Shown here piece after piece: positions 46,126-56,052 of a stretch of 64,000 bases of DNA (its first letter is position 1; each line of letters opens with the position of its first letter). Where the stretch lies: the NCBI RefSeq assembly GCF_000321225.1, contig NW_004451890.1, positions 124,001 through 188,000 on the forward strand. The letters run 5' to 3'. The position numbers and the translations under genes are program-made. This stretch comes from Odobenus rosmarus divergens (lineage: Eukaryota > Chordata > Mammalia > Carnivora > Odobenidae). Below the pieces are notes generated by a model that saw nothing but the letters and a program-made list of their open reading frames with translations, was not told the DNA's origin and ran no database searches.

Positions 46126-46719
46126 CTGGATTGCAGGGGGAGGAGAAGAACAGGTGTGTGTGAAGGGGGCAGTCATGCAGAGGTACAGTCTCTAAGGAAG
46201 CAAACAGCTGACTCAGCAAGAAAAGGTTACATTGACCCACGAAAACCACATACCTGCTCCCTCTCCTCTGCCAAGAGTAGCTTGAGAAAGCTTGAAGGCC
46301 CCTCAACCCAGGTACTCCTTAATTCTTTGCAAGAGACAGAGAAAGGCATGTGGAGACTATGTTGCTGTGTTCCAGCGTCTGGCTCCAAGAGGCTCTTGCC
46401 TTGTTTGTTCCTCAGGGGTAGGCTGGGACATCCATATCGCAAAAAAAAATCACCTCTATCTAAATTAAATCTCCCCTAGTCTCAAAAAGGCAGGGCTGGG
46501 ATCCGTGAGGGGAGTGGTTAGGGCTTTGTATTCTTGCGTGCTTGGCATTAAGTCGGCATCAACACGAGTAGCGCATCCCTGAACAGAGGTGTCAAGGTCT
46601 GCCTGCAAAAGGGGAGGTGGGGAGGGGAACTGTGGAGACAAGGGCAGAAGATTCAGAGCCCGGGGGCAGGTTGTTGAGGTCAGGTGAGAAGGCTCTGTGA
46701 TTTACCTAAATGCTCTAAG
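46126..46719. other. single-copy sequence
   Basis: A 125-codon plus-strand frame (46102-46479) overlaps minus-strand frames and shows no domain; not called. Confidence 0.35.
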
Positions 46720-46900
46720 ATGTGCTACCTGTCAGATAATACAAACTCAATTATATCTGAAGGGATTCTAGAGGTCAACTGAGCTCGGCTGGTTATCTGT
46801 TTGCAAGATACAAAGCAACATCCAGATAAATTGCTAATGAAAGGGAGCCAGGAAGAGCTTTGCTCAGCTACTTATAGACAGGTACACGGAAGAGAAGCAT
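46720..46900. promoter_or_regulatory. candidate conserved non-coding element
   Basis: Repeat-free and dense in GATA-type sites (cagataatac, ttatctgtt, cagataaatt, cttatagac) with a CACCTG-like word (gctacctgtc). Inferred from motif density only. Confidence 0.25.
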
Positions 46901-46924
46901 TTAGGGGAAAATCAGGGCTTAAAG

Positions 46925-47060
46925 AAGGCAGCCTAGTGTGGCGGAAATAGTGCTGGGTTAGGAGTTAGGCATTCTGGGTCTGACTCCTGCCTGGTTCCTA
47001 ATTAGCCGTGTGGCCTCTGGTAACTCATTTTGCTTTTCTAGATATCGGCTCACCATCTAC
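46925..47060 (+). repeat. MIR, sense
   Basis: 'gtgctgggttaggagttagg', 'cattctgggtctgactcctg' and 'ctaattagccgtgtggcctc' match MIR. Confidence 0.7.
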
Positions 47061-47089
47061 CCACGCACAGGGCTGCTGAGAGGCCAGGG

Positions 47090-47215
47090 TGACATAATAA
47101 ATGTGACCATTTATCAAGTGCTTTCTAAGTGCCAAGAGCTGTTTTAAGCACTGTATATACTTCATCTCATTTAACCCTCACGGCCCATATCTGAGGGAGA
47201 GATTAATATAAAATA
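47090..47215 (-). repeat. MIR, antisense
   Basis: 'gaccatttatcaagtgcttt', 'ctaagtgccaagagctgttt' and 'tcatctcatttaaccctcac' match reversed MIR. It lies tail to tail with the previous sense MIR. Confidence 0.75.
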
Positions 47216-47365
47216 TAATCTATAATCAAAAACATTGATGAGGGGACTGGGGTCAAGTTGGTGGAGCTCGTGTGCTCATCTCTTTGTGGGTGAGTTTAAA
47301 GCATGGCCTTCTATAGACCACGGCAGAGTTGGGAGCCTTCATTTTTCAGAAGATGTGATCTTGTA

Positions 47366-47445
47366 GAGCTAGGGTAGGGCCCACAAATTTTCAGGTTTAA
47401 TAAGAGCCTGGGTCATTTCGATGTGGGTGGTCCATGGACTTTAAT
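47366..47445 (+). mobile_element. MER5-like hAT tail fragment
   Basis: 'agggtagggcccacaaattt' and 'taataagagcctgggtcatt' resemble the 3' third of MER5A; weak. Confidence 0.35.
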
Positions 47446-47909
47446 TTAAAAGTGACTTCCCTAAGCCACAGTCCCCTCCTTCTGCTCCAAGAAACCATGA
47501 AGTGACATGAACCTATGAGGACAGGTGTTGACAGGATGGTGCCTTGGATATCAGAGAGCACCAAATGCACGTTGTGAGAGAAACAGCAGGGAACACGGGT
47601 TTTTCCAGGCTCCCAGGTCCTTGCTGCAGCTCATCCTGTCACCCTGGAAGCCTGCAAAGTGTGGAGAAAGTCCAAAATAGTAGTCGGGTGTTGGGTAATT
47701 TGGAGCAGGAAGGTAAATAGGAGGGCAGTGTTGGGTGAAGATTCAGCCCATTGTCCCTAACCACGCTACCTGTCATTAATTGTGCCATCTTACACATGCA
47801 CAGCATTCTAGAACTTCTGCTTGTGCTATTTTTTTTCACAAAAGCTTTAAAAAATACATATGATTTTGTTACTGAAAAACCCAAGTTTGGCTGCTTGTCA
47901 CTCAAAAAG
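47446..47909. other. single-copy sequence
   Basis: Nothing recognised. Confidence 0.35.
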
Positions 47910-47920
47910 CCAACACTCAA

Positions 47921-48117
47921 GGGGCACCTGGGTGGCTCAGTCAGTTAAGCATCGGACTCTTGGTTTCGGCTCAGGTCCTGATCACATGGGTTGTGAGATC
48001 GAGCCTCACGTCAGGCTCCATGCTCAGTGTGGGAGTCTGCTTGAAGATTCTCGTCCCCTGACCCTCCCCCCACTTGCACTCTCGCTCTTTCTTTTTTTCT
48101 CAAAAAAATAAATAAAT
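47921..48117 (+). mobile_element. CAN-SINE with target duplication
   Basis: Head 'ggggcacctgggtggctcag' and tail 'caaaaaaataaataaat'. CCAACACTCAA at 47910-47920 and CCAATACTCAA at 48118-48128 differ at one site, fixing the ends. Confidence 0.95.
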
Positions 48118-48137
48118 CCAATACTCAAGAGATGACT

Positions 48138-48530
48138 TTTGATTGGAAAGGAATATGAGCTTTATTGAGGAGCCCAGCCACCTGGGGAGAAGGCAGACTC
48201 TTGTCCAAAACTCAACTCCAATGTTTCTGCCTGGCGCAAAGATTTTTAAAGGAGCTATAGGGCAATTAGTGAGTAAAAGGGGAGCACAGTGGTCTGTAAC
48301 GCTTCTTGATTGGGTGCAGACTCTATGGTGCCAGGCACAGACGGTATCACTGTGCTTGGAGGTCGTGTATTGATGCCCTGGGAGGAGGTTGTGCGACATG
48401 GTTTTGTTCCGAGTCTTTCTAGCAAACAATGCATGATCTATAGACATACAAAGAAAGGTTTAGTTACTCAATCACACAGGCAAAGGTACTTGCCAAAACT
48501 TAAAGACTACTAAGTTGGCCAGAGGGGCCA
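48138..48530 (-). mobile_element. possible old endogenous-retrovirus LTR, antisense
   Basis: 'gagctttattgaggagccca' could be a reversed polyadenylation signal region near the LTR 3' side, followed by 'aggcagactcttgtccaaaa' and 'tttttaaaggagctataggg', a style seen in old ERV LTRs. No coding part, primer-binding site or target duplication is visible. Confidence 0.35.
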
Positions 48531-48899
48531 AGGCCGAGGCTTCAATTTCTCAAACTTGGTGAATGGGAAGTGGACTGGAAGCTTGATATCCTTTTATTAA
48601 GTCAAGTGATCTTTTCATTACCTGTGACTGTTCACCAGTGACCCAGGGACCACCCAGCGCCACTACAGGCACAAGGGGACAACAGTATCAAGATGGCATC
48701 CTTGATACTGAACAGTTTAGTTTCATTGGATGACAAGAGCAGCACAACTAGAGGATGATAGAGAATGGTACAGCTAACCTAAAGAGAAGAACAAGCTCAG
48801 CCATAACCTTGCATAACGGGGCATATGTCTGTGTTTGTGATTCAGAAACGACATGCAATCGTGTGGGCTGCACCATTTCCAAAGGCAGCAGTTTCTTAG
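48531..48899. other. unclassified sequence
   Basis: May be a continuation of the LTR-like stretch; no firm feature. Confidence 0.3.
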
Positions 48900-49080
48900 G
48901 CCAGATGTGATCTGCCCTCCTGTGCTTGTGATCCTTCCATGGTGCCCCTTGCTCTTAGGATAAAGTTTAGAACCCACCCCTCTTTCCAGCCTCATCTCCG
49001 GCCACCCTTCCCTCCCCTGTGCTTCTGCTTTCCTGGAGTACTTAGTCTTCCCATTGACCTGCTAAGTCAGAAACTATGAG
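48900..49080 (+). repeat. L2 LINE fragment, sense
   Basis: 'gccagatgtgatctgccctc', 'ctttccagcctcatctccgg' and 'ccacccttccctcccctgtg' match the L2 interior. Confidence 0.55.
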
Positions 49081-49229
49081 GGTGGGGTTCCCCTTTGTGG
49101 TGCTGGAGCTGGCTGGGATAAGCTCCTGAGAGCAAGCGGACTGCACATCTCTTCCCAATTTCCACGTAGCTCAAAATTGACTATTGTGAAAGTATTTACA
49201 CCACAGACATTGGCAAATGCAAATCATAT

Positions 49230-49340
49230 CTTTTCTTCCAAGGAGGGTAAGGTTGTTAAATATTTACTAGGATAGCCTTTGACCCAGAAATCCATGTTTT
49301 AACAAGCCCTCCGGGGGATTCTAATCCCTTCTGGTTTTCC
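49230..49340 (+). mobile_element. MER5A-like hAT fragment
   Basis: 'gacccagaaatccatgtttt' and 'aacaagccctccgggggatt' are close to the MER5A 3' portion. Confidence 0.5.
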
Positions 49341-50259
49341 CTCCCCAATGCTAAAGAAATCCACAATTCAGATTTGTTCACATTTCTTGAGCTCGAGCTT
49401 GGATAGCTCCAGGGATTGTCTGTTCCTGGTTGTGACAAGAGTATGGGCAGGGGGACAGCTGTTTCTCCTGCAGGGATCCCATCCTCCCCAAGCAGGGAGA
49501 GCAGACTGAGGGTGAGAGAAGAGACTTGAGAATGGCTATTTTGGTCCCCACCCCCAGCATTGTTGAAAAGAGCCCTGATTTGCAAACAAAAACTTCCTGG
49601 CTGTGACTCTCAGCCGGCTAAAAACAGCCCCATTCTGTCTGCAAAGCAAATTGAGGCCTTTTTTTTTTTTTTCTAACAGAATTTAGAACCACTCTGGATG
49701 ACAGTGATTTTACTGAAACAGCCAAATCCAAATTTTTGCCTCTATCAACACAGAATATGTCTCACACCTGCATGTGGTCCCTCAGGATACACCGGACAGA
49801 TCACTGACAGGCATTAAGGCTGGGAAGAGAACAGCCGTAAACAAAGTTGCTCTGAGCAGTTACATCTCTTGCTACTGTAGGGGATGAGGGTTAGGGGTGA
49901 AAAGGGTCTGTTTTTTAAAGGAAATCATGTTTCACCTGCTTAATCACATGTATTATCCACTGAACCAGGTATATCAGCTAATGAACCGGATAGTTTCCCT
50001 AATGAGTCAAGCAGATCACCTGCTGAAAACATTTCCAAGACTAATTCATTCATCAGATGTGATCCATCTTCTAAAGGCAGAAGGTTTCACCTCAGCCTTG
50101 GTTCCTGTCCCAACCAAGGCTTACAGATTTTGTGGCCAGTCTGGATAAAAAATGAAGAACTTATATTATGGAGGGCAAGGACAAGGAATTTGGTTGACCA
50201 TCTGTAAAGAACTTCTTACTCACTTGCTTCCATAAATAATAATTTGTTACCAAGAAATA
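49341..50259. other. single-copy sequence
   Basis: T15 run near 49659-49673. An 83-codon frame at 49897-50148 has no domain or obvious coding signature. Confidence 0.4.
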
Positions 50260-50390
50260 GAAAAGGATGTCATTTCATTGATTTTATGATCTAGTACCTG
50301 GCACTTAGTTGATCCTTGATAAAGGTTTGTAAATAAATGAATAGGAAAGATGGATGGATGAATGAATGAATGAACGAGCAAACGAATGTT
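50260..50390 (+). repeat. L2 LINE 3' terminus, sense, with (GAAT)n
   Basis: 'tagtacctggcacttagttg', 'atccttgataaaggtttgta' and the terminal tetranucleotide run 'ggatgaatgaatgaatgaac' match L2. Confidence 0.75.
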
Positions 50391-50420
50391 TTACAAATAT
50401 GGCCTTGTAGATTTTACTCT

Positions 50421-50608
50421 TTTTTTTAAAGATTTTATTTATTTATGTATTTATTTATTCTTTAATGGGGGGAGGGACAAATAGGGGAGAGAGAGGGAGG
50501 GAGAATCCCCAGCAGGCTCCCCACCCTGAGCATGAGCCTTACTTGAGATTCAGTCTACTATGACCTGAGCCGAAACCAAGAGTTGGACGCTCAACACCCA
50601 GGAACCCC
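50421..50608 (-). mobile_element. CAN-SINE, antisense, diverged
   Basis: Reversed tail, (TTTA)n and a degraded head missing part of the tRNA region. AGATTTTACT at 50409-50418 recurs at 50609-50618 as the target duplication. Confidence 0.88.
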
Positions 50609-50620
50609 AGATTTTACTTT

Positions 50621-51054
50621 ACTTGCAAGTCCAACTTAGATTTTCTCTCAAGGCCAACTCTACCTTGCCTCTCTTAAAGAACTGCAGATGTTTGCTGCTG
50701 ACTTCCTTACCTATAAGGAGGCAGTATGTTTATTGCTGTTTCTAACACCTTCAGTAACTACTGTTGATTTATCAGGCTGAATATTTTAAATGCTCAGGGC
50801 ATAGGCTTTCCGTTTTTATCCCAAGGAGAGAAAGGTGAAAGTTCCACAGGATTTTGACTTCCCTGCTACCAAACCTGAGGAGGAGAAGGTGATCCTGCCC
50901 ATTCCATTACATGAGCCATCCATGCCATATTATATCCAATTCTGAAAAAAAGGTCCATAGTGTTCCCCACTCCCAGAGACAGATTGGGCTTCCACCGAAC
51001 TCCCTGATATGCCTAAAATATCTTCCTATCTTATAGGAAGTTGGGAGATCAGGG
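50621..51054. other. single-copy sequence
   Basis: Nothing recognised. Confidence 0.35.
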
Positions 51055-51270
51055 TCCATACTGAGCACATACTCTATGCTCTTCACATAAATTAGCTCAT
51101 TTATTCATCTCAACAATCTTGTGAAGTAAGGATTATTAACCCATTTTACTTACAAGGAAATGTGTTTGGGGAGGGGTTAAATAATTTGTCCAAGATTGCA
51201 TAGTTCAGTAATGGTAGAGCTGGGATTTGAACATAGTCTAGTTTCATATTCTTTCCACCTTTGCAAATTG
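51055..51270 (-). repeat. MIR, antisense
   Basis: 'ttagctcatttattcatctc', 'aacaatcttgtgaagtaagg', 'cccattttacttacaaggaa' and 'gtagagctgggatttgaaca' match reversed MIR well. Confidence 0.8.
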
Positions 51271-51609
51271 CTCTTTGGTCCTTGAGAATTCCAGTTATAG
51301 CAAAAAAAAAAATTAATATACATAGGTGTGTAAGGATGTGAGAAAGAAGAGCTTGAATATTTTGTTAAGCTTCAGAAAGTATTACTCCTGCCTCAGCAGT
51401 AGGAGAGGGGAGGTTGTTATGGCTTTGTCTACAAATCGTACCAATTCCCCAGTTCATGGGCACCTGCTGACGGGTGGAGCACCCAACCCACTGTTGGGCT
51501 TTCTCTTGGTCTTGTAGTAACTGTGAGTTGTTTTCCCAGTTACCTGAGATGGTTGCCAATCTCATTACAATTACTACTACTAGAGGCTAATACTGAATAT
51601 CCACCTATA
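51271..51609. other. single-copy sequence
   Basis: Nothing recognised. Confidence 0.35.
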
Positions 51610-51696
51610 TCAAGAACTCTGCTTCAACTTTTTTCTAATTAGTATTTCATTGTGTATCTGTTACCATCCTTTTATTTTTCACCTATATATATCTTT

Positions 51697-51914
51697 TTTT
51701 TATTGAACTATAGTTGACATACAATGTTCTGTTAGTTTCAGGTATATATCATAGTGATTTGACAATTCTGTACTTTACGAAATGCTCACCGTGATAACTG
51801 TAGTCAACCATCTGTCACCATGCAAAGTTATTCAGTGTTATTGGTTATATTTCCTATGCTGGACTTTTCATCCCTGTGTCTTATTTATTTTATAACTAGA
51901 ATTTTGGACCTTAG
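51697..51914 (-). mobile_element. short LINE-1 3' end insertion, antisense
   Basis: 'tattgaactatagttgacat' and 'gttagtttcaggtatata' are an L1 3' UTR in reverse. Flanks 51682-51696 and 51915-51929 match at 13 of 15 positions. Confidence 0.75.
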
Positions 51915-51980
51915 CCTATCTCTATCTTTGTATTTGCTGGGGGTTTCTTATAAGTAGCATAAATTTAGATCTTTTCTTTT

Positions 51981-52035
51981 TTTTTTTTTTTAATAATTTT
52001 TTGTTATGTTAACCACCATACATTACATCATTAGT
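51981..52035 (-). mobile_element. very short carnivore LINE-1 3' tail insertion (~55 bp), antisense
   Basis: A T-run, then 'ttgttatgttaaccaccata' and 'cattacatcattag', which is the reverse of the 3' terminus of carnivore L1. An exact 17-bp duplication (tttagatcttttctttt) flanks it at 51964-51980 and 52036-52052. The copy is truncated to its last few tens of bases. Confidence 0.85.
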
Positions 52036-52574
52036 TTTAGATCTTTTCTTTTTATCCAGTCTGACAATTTCTGCCTTTTGGTGAAGGTTTTAGACCTCTC
52101 ATATAGTCAATGAAAAATTGATCTGATCGTATTTAAATACGCAATCCTGCTATAGTCATCTTCTAACTGTGCCTCTGTTATGTTTTACTTTCCCCTCTTT
52201 TTCTGCCTAATTTTGAATTGAGTATTTATTATAATTCCATTTTATTTCCACTCTTCACTTTTCAGTTGTATCTATTTAAAAAATTTTTTAATGGTTGATT
52301 AGGGTTTATAATATATCCTTAGCTTATCACAGTCAATCTTAAAACAGTATTGTACTTTTCACATTAGTAGAAGAGCCTTTCAGTCAACTTCTATATATTT
52401 TATAACCCACAAAAAGACTTTATTTTTGCCTTTGATTATCAACTTTCTTTTAAAGTGATTAAAATAAGAAAAATACAGTGTTTTATCTTTACCTTTATTA
52501 GTAGTATTTTTTTTTTTTTTTTTTGCCATTTCCAGAACTGTTTATTTGTGCAGATCCAAATTTTTCCTTTGATA

Positions 52575-52850
52575 CAGAAAACAAACTGGTGGTTGCCAGT
52601 GGTGGTGGTGGTGGGGAATTGAGGGAAGAGCAAAAAGGGTGAAGGGGAGTGGGATGCTTCTAGTTAGGGAACGTTTAAGTCACAGGGATAAAAGGCAGAG
52701 CGTAGGGAGTATCGTTGATGCATTGTGTGGTGACAGATGGTAGCTACACTTGGGGTGAGCACAGCATAACATACAGACTTGTCAAATCACTGTGCTGTAC
52801 ATGGAAACTAATGTAATACTGTATATCAACTATACTTTAATTTTAAAAAA
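52575..52850 (+). mobile_element. short LINE-1 3' end insertion, sense
   Basis: 'gaaaacaaactggtggttgc', 'cactgtgctgtacatggaaa' and 'actaatgtaatactgtatat' match the L1 3' UTR. CCTTTGATA at 52566-52574 and 52853-52861 is a likely target duplication. Confidence 0.75.
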
Positions 52851-53193
52851 TCCCTTTGATATAATGATCCTTCTGTGGAAGAACTTCCGTTAACACTTCT
52901 TGTAGTGCAGTGCTGCTTTCAATGCATTCTCTCTGTTTCTGTTTGCCTCAAAAAGCCTATTTAGCATTCATAGTTAAAAGATGTTTTGGCTGGGTATAGA
53001 ATTCTCTACTGATTATTTTGGTTACCTGTGCAATTAATTACTGATAGAATAATGTTAAAATTTTTAGTTATGATTATGGATTTGTCTATTTCTATTTACC
53101 TCTGTCCATTATTTGGTTCATGTGTTTGTAAGATTTGTTATTAGGTGCATACACATTTAAGATTGCTGTGTCTCCTAGTGAATTGACCCTGTA

Positions 53194-53396
53194 TATACTT
53201 GAAAGTTGCTGAGTAGATCCTAAAAGCTCTCATCACAAGGAAAAAAAAATTAAAACTATATGATGTGATGAATGTTAATTAAATTTAGTTTGGTGAGCTT
53301 TTCATAGTATATGTATGTCAACTCATTATCCTGGATAGCTTCAACTTATATCTCAATAAATCTGCAAACAAACTTGAAAAAAAAAATGACTCCATA
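53194..53396 (+). mobile_element. short LINE-1 3' end insertion, sense
   Basis: 'ttgaaagttgctgagtagat', 'cctaaaagctctcatcacaa' and an A-run near 53378-53386 identify an L1 3' UTR. AATTGACCCTGTA at 53181-53193 and 53397-53409 is an exact 13-bp duplication. Confidence 0.8.
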
Positions 53397-53530
53397 AATT
53401 GACCCTGTAATCTTTAGGAAATATTTTTCTCTGTCTCTAGTAATTCTCCTCAACTTGAAAACTACTTTGTCTGATATTAATATAGCCACACCAGCTTTCC
53501 TATGCTTAGTGTTTACATAGTGTATTTGCT

Positions 53531-53662
53531 TTTTCTTTTTTTTTTTTTTAAGATTTACTGATTTATTATTTGAGAGAGAGAGAGAGCAGGGGGAGGGGCA
53601 GAGGGAGCAGAAGAGAAAGAATCTCAAGCAGACCCCATTGAGGGTGGAGCCCATTGCCGGAC
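53531..53662 (-). mobile_element. CAN-SINE, antisense, 5'-truncated
   Basis: Has the T-rich tail and GA-rich body but ends near 'cattgccggacc', lacking the tRNA-like head. Confidence 0.85.
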
Positions 53663-53998
53663 CTGCTTTCTATTGCTGCCTAAAAATATTACCACATACT
53701 TAGTGACTTAAAACAAAGCATATTGGTTATTCACAGTTCTGTGGGTCAAGAGTCTGAACAAGGCCTAGATGAATTCTCTGCAAAGTTACAATGACTATTA
53801 TTGGCAGGGCTGGGTTCTCATCTGAAGACTTGACTGAGGAAGGATCCACTTTGAAGCTCATGTGGATATTGGCAGAACTCAGTTACTGATAGCCTGTTGG
53901 ACTAAGGGCACTCAGTTTGGGGCTGGTAGCTGACGAAAGGCCACTCTCAGTTCCTAGCTGATTGCTGGCTGAAGGATACCCTCAGTCCTTATCACAAA
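53663..53998 (-). mobile_element. old MaLR/ERVL-like LTR or related repeat, antisense
   Basis: 'ttctattgctgcctaaaaat', 'ttagtgacttaaaacaaagc', 'cacagttctgtgggtcaaga' and 'ttctcatctgaagacttgac' follow a widespread mammalian repeat of this class. Subfamily uncertain. Confidence 0.55.
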
Positions 53999-54291
53999 TG
54001 ATTTATATTTTCCCAATGTTTTACTTTCAACCCATGACTTTATGTTAAAGAGTACTACCTCTAAATAGCATATGGTTTACTTTTTATTATCCAGTCTGGC
54101 AATCTTTACCTTTTAATTGGGGTGTTTAGTACACTTAAATTTAATACAGTTATTGATATGTTTGTATTTGAGTCTTCTGTGTTTTTAAAATTTGTCCCAT
54201 GTGCATTTTGTTACTCAGTTCTTTGTTTTCTACCTGCTTTTTTGGTGAATAAAGTGATTTTTTTTTTTAGTAATCTATTTTATCTCCTCTA

Positions 54292-54738
54292 CAGGCATAC
54301 CTCATTTTATTGTGCTTCATTTAATCACACTTCACAGATACTGTGTTTCTGGCAACCCTGCATCAAGCAAGTCTATTGGCACCATTTTTCCAACAGCTTT
54401 TGCTCACTTTGTGTGTCTGTGTCACATTTTGGTAATTCTCACAATATCTCAAACTTTGTCATTATTATTATATTTGTTGTGGTGATCTGTGATCAGTGAT
54501 TATGACTCACTGAAAGCTCGGATGATGGTTAGAACTTTTTAGCAATAAAGGATCTTTTAATTAAGATATATATTTTTTTCTTAGATATAATTCTATTTCA
54601 CACTTAATAGACTACAGTATAATATAAAATTTCATATGCACTGGGAAACCAGAAAAGTCATTTGAGTCTCTCTACTTCAATATTTATTTTATTGCAATGG
54701 TCTGGAACCAAACATGCAATATCTTCAAGGCATGCCTG
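54292..54738 (+). mobile_element. Tigger1-type (Tc1/mariner) DNA transposon, internally deleted
   Basis: Starts 'caggcatacctcattttatt' and ends 'cttcaaggcatgcctg', the Tigger terminal inverted repeat, with TA on each side (54290-54291, 54739-54740). Internal 'ggcaaccctgcatcaagcaa' and 'atggtctggaaccaaacatg' also fit. At about 447 bp it lacks the transposase, which full Tigger1 encodes in about 2.4 kb. Confidence 0.88.
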
Positions 54739-54860
54739 TATTAACTTTTTTATGGTGCCCCTTTGTATTATTTGTGTGTGTATGTGTGGTTTCACAAGAG
54801 ATTACAATATGTATTTTTAATGTGTCAAAAATATTCTACTTTTAAAAACATTGTACTACT

Positions 54861-55051
54861 TGTTTTTTTTTAAGATTTTATTTATTTATTTGAGAGAGAG
54901 AATGAGATAGAGCATGAGAGAGGGGAGGGTCAGAGGGAGAAGCAGACTCACTGCTGAGCAGGGAGCCCGATGCGGGACTCAATCCTGGAACTCCAGGATC
55001 ATGACCTGAGTTGAAGGCAGTCGCTTAACCAACTGAGCCACCCAGGTGCCC
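54861..55051 (-). mobile_element. CAN-SINE, antisense, with target duplication
   Basis: Complete reversed body and head ('ctgagccacccaggtgccc'). AACATTGTA at 54847-54855 and 55052-55060 marks the insertion site. Confidence 0.93.
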
Positions 55052-55836
55052 AACATTGTAAAAACCATGGAACAATATGCTTCCAATTACCAACTCTCTG
55101 CCTTTGGGGCTGATTTTGTCATATATTTTACTTTTGCGTAGACTAAAATCCCCCCAATATATTGCTATAATTTTTACTTTGAACATCCAACTATACGATT
55201 TACTGTCATATTTACCATTTCTGGTGTTCCTTACTTCTTCCTACAGAACAAGGTTCTTATCTGGTGTCATTTCCTTTCAGCTTGAAGAGCTTTATTTATT
55301 ATGTCTCATCATGCACATCTGCTGAAGCAAATTAAGCATTTGTTTGTAGGAACTTGTCTTTATTTTGCCTATATTTTTGAAGGATATTTTCTCTGGGTAT
55401 GGAACTCTAAGTTTGTTTTGTTTTGTCTTGTCTTTCAGTGCTCTAAAAATATTATTCCATCATCTTCGTAACCTGCATGATTTCAGATGAGAGAGCACCT
55501 GTCATTCTTATTTTTTCTTCTGAATGTAACGTGTCTTTTTATTTTCTGACTGCTTTCAAAAATGTATCTAAATGTGGTTTTTTTTTTTTTGGACTTATTC
55601 TGCTTAAGTTTTCTGAATTCATAACTATGGGTTTTTGTCTTTCATCCATTTTGGAAAATTTCCAGTCTCTTCAAATATTTCCTTTGCTTCAGTCTTCCTC
55701 TTTTCTTCCTGGAGTACTAATTATACAAATGTTAGTTTACTTAATAATGTACCACATAGCTCAGATCTTCTGTTCTTAAAAAAACAAAACAAAACAAAAC
55801 ACTCTTTTTTTCTGTTTATATTTGTCTTTAATTTCT

Positions 55837-56038
55837 TTTTTTAAGATTTTATTTATTTATTTGACAGAGAGATAGAGAGAGAGCACAAGTAGGCAGAGCA
55901 GCAGGCAGAGGGAGAGGGAGGAGCAGGCTCTCTGCTGAGCAGGGAGCCCAATGTAGGACTGGACTAGATCCTAGGACCCTGGGATCATGACCTGAGCTGA
56001 AGGCAGATGCTTCACTGACTGAGCCACCTAGGTGCCCC
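55837..56038 (-). mobile_element. CAN-SINE, antisense, exact 14-bp target duplication
   Basis: Body includes the 'gagcagcaggcagagggaga' form of better-preserved subfamilies. TGTCTTTAATTTCT is exact at 55823-55836 and 56039-56052. It sits between old L1 segments. Confidence 0.95.
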
Positions 56039-56052
56039 TGTCTTTAATTTCT

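Larger units (their letters stand above)
51610..53040 (-). mobile_element. old LINE-1 (host copy A), antisense, heavily interrupted
   Basis: Host sequence is legible between insertions: 'tatccagtctgacaatttct', 'gccttttggtgaaggtttta', 'atggttgattagggtttata', 'cttcttgtagtgcagtgctg' and 'ggctgggtatagaattctct'. These belong to an old L1M/HAL1-like element on the minus strand. The inserts are listed separately. Confidence 0.6.
53041..55800 (-). mobile_element. old LINE-1 (host copy B), antisense, heavily interrupted
   Basis: Repeats much of the sequence type of copy A, e.g. 'attatccagtctggcaatct', 'ttaccttttaattggggtgt' and 'ggatattttctctgggtatg'. 'actttgtctgatattaatat' lies upstream. No usable reading frame survives. 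Confidence 0.6.

Noticed and set aside
49897..50148. 83-codon frame with a repetitive-looking Leu/His/Asn pattern
   Set aside because: The pattern is weak, there is no known family, and no coding evidence beyond the open frame.
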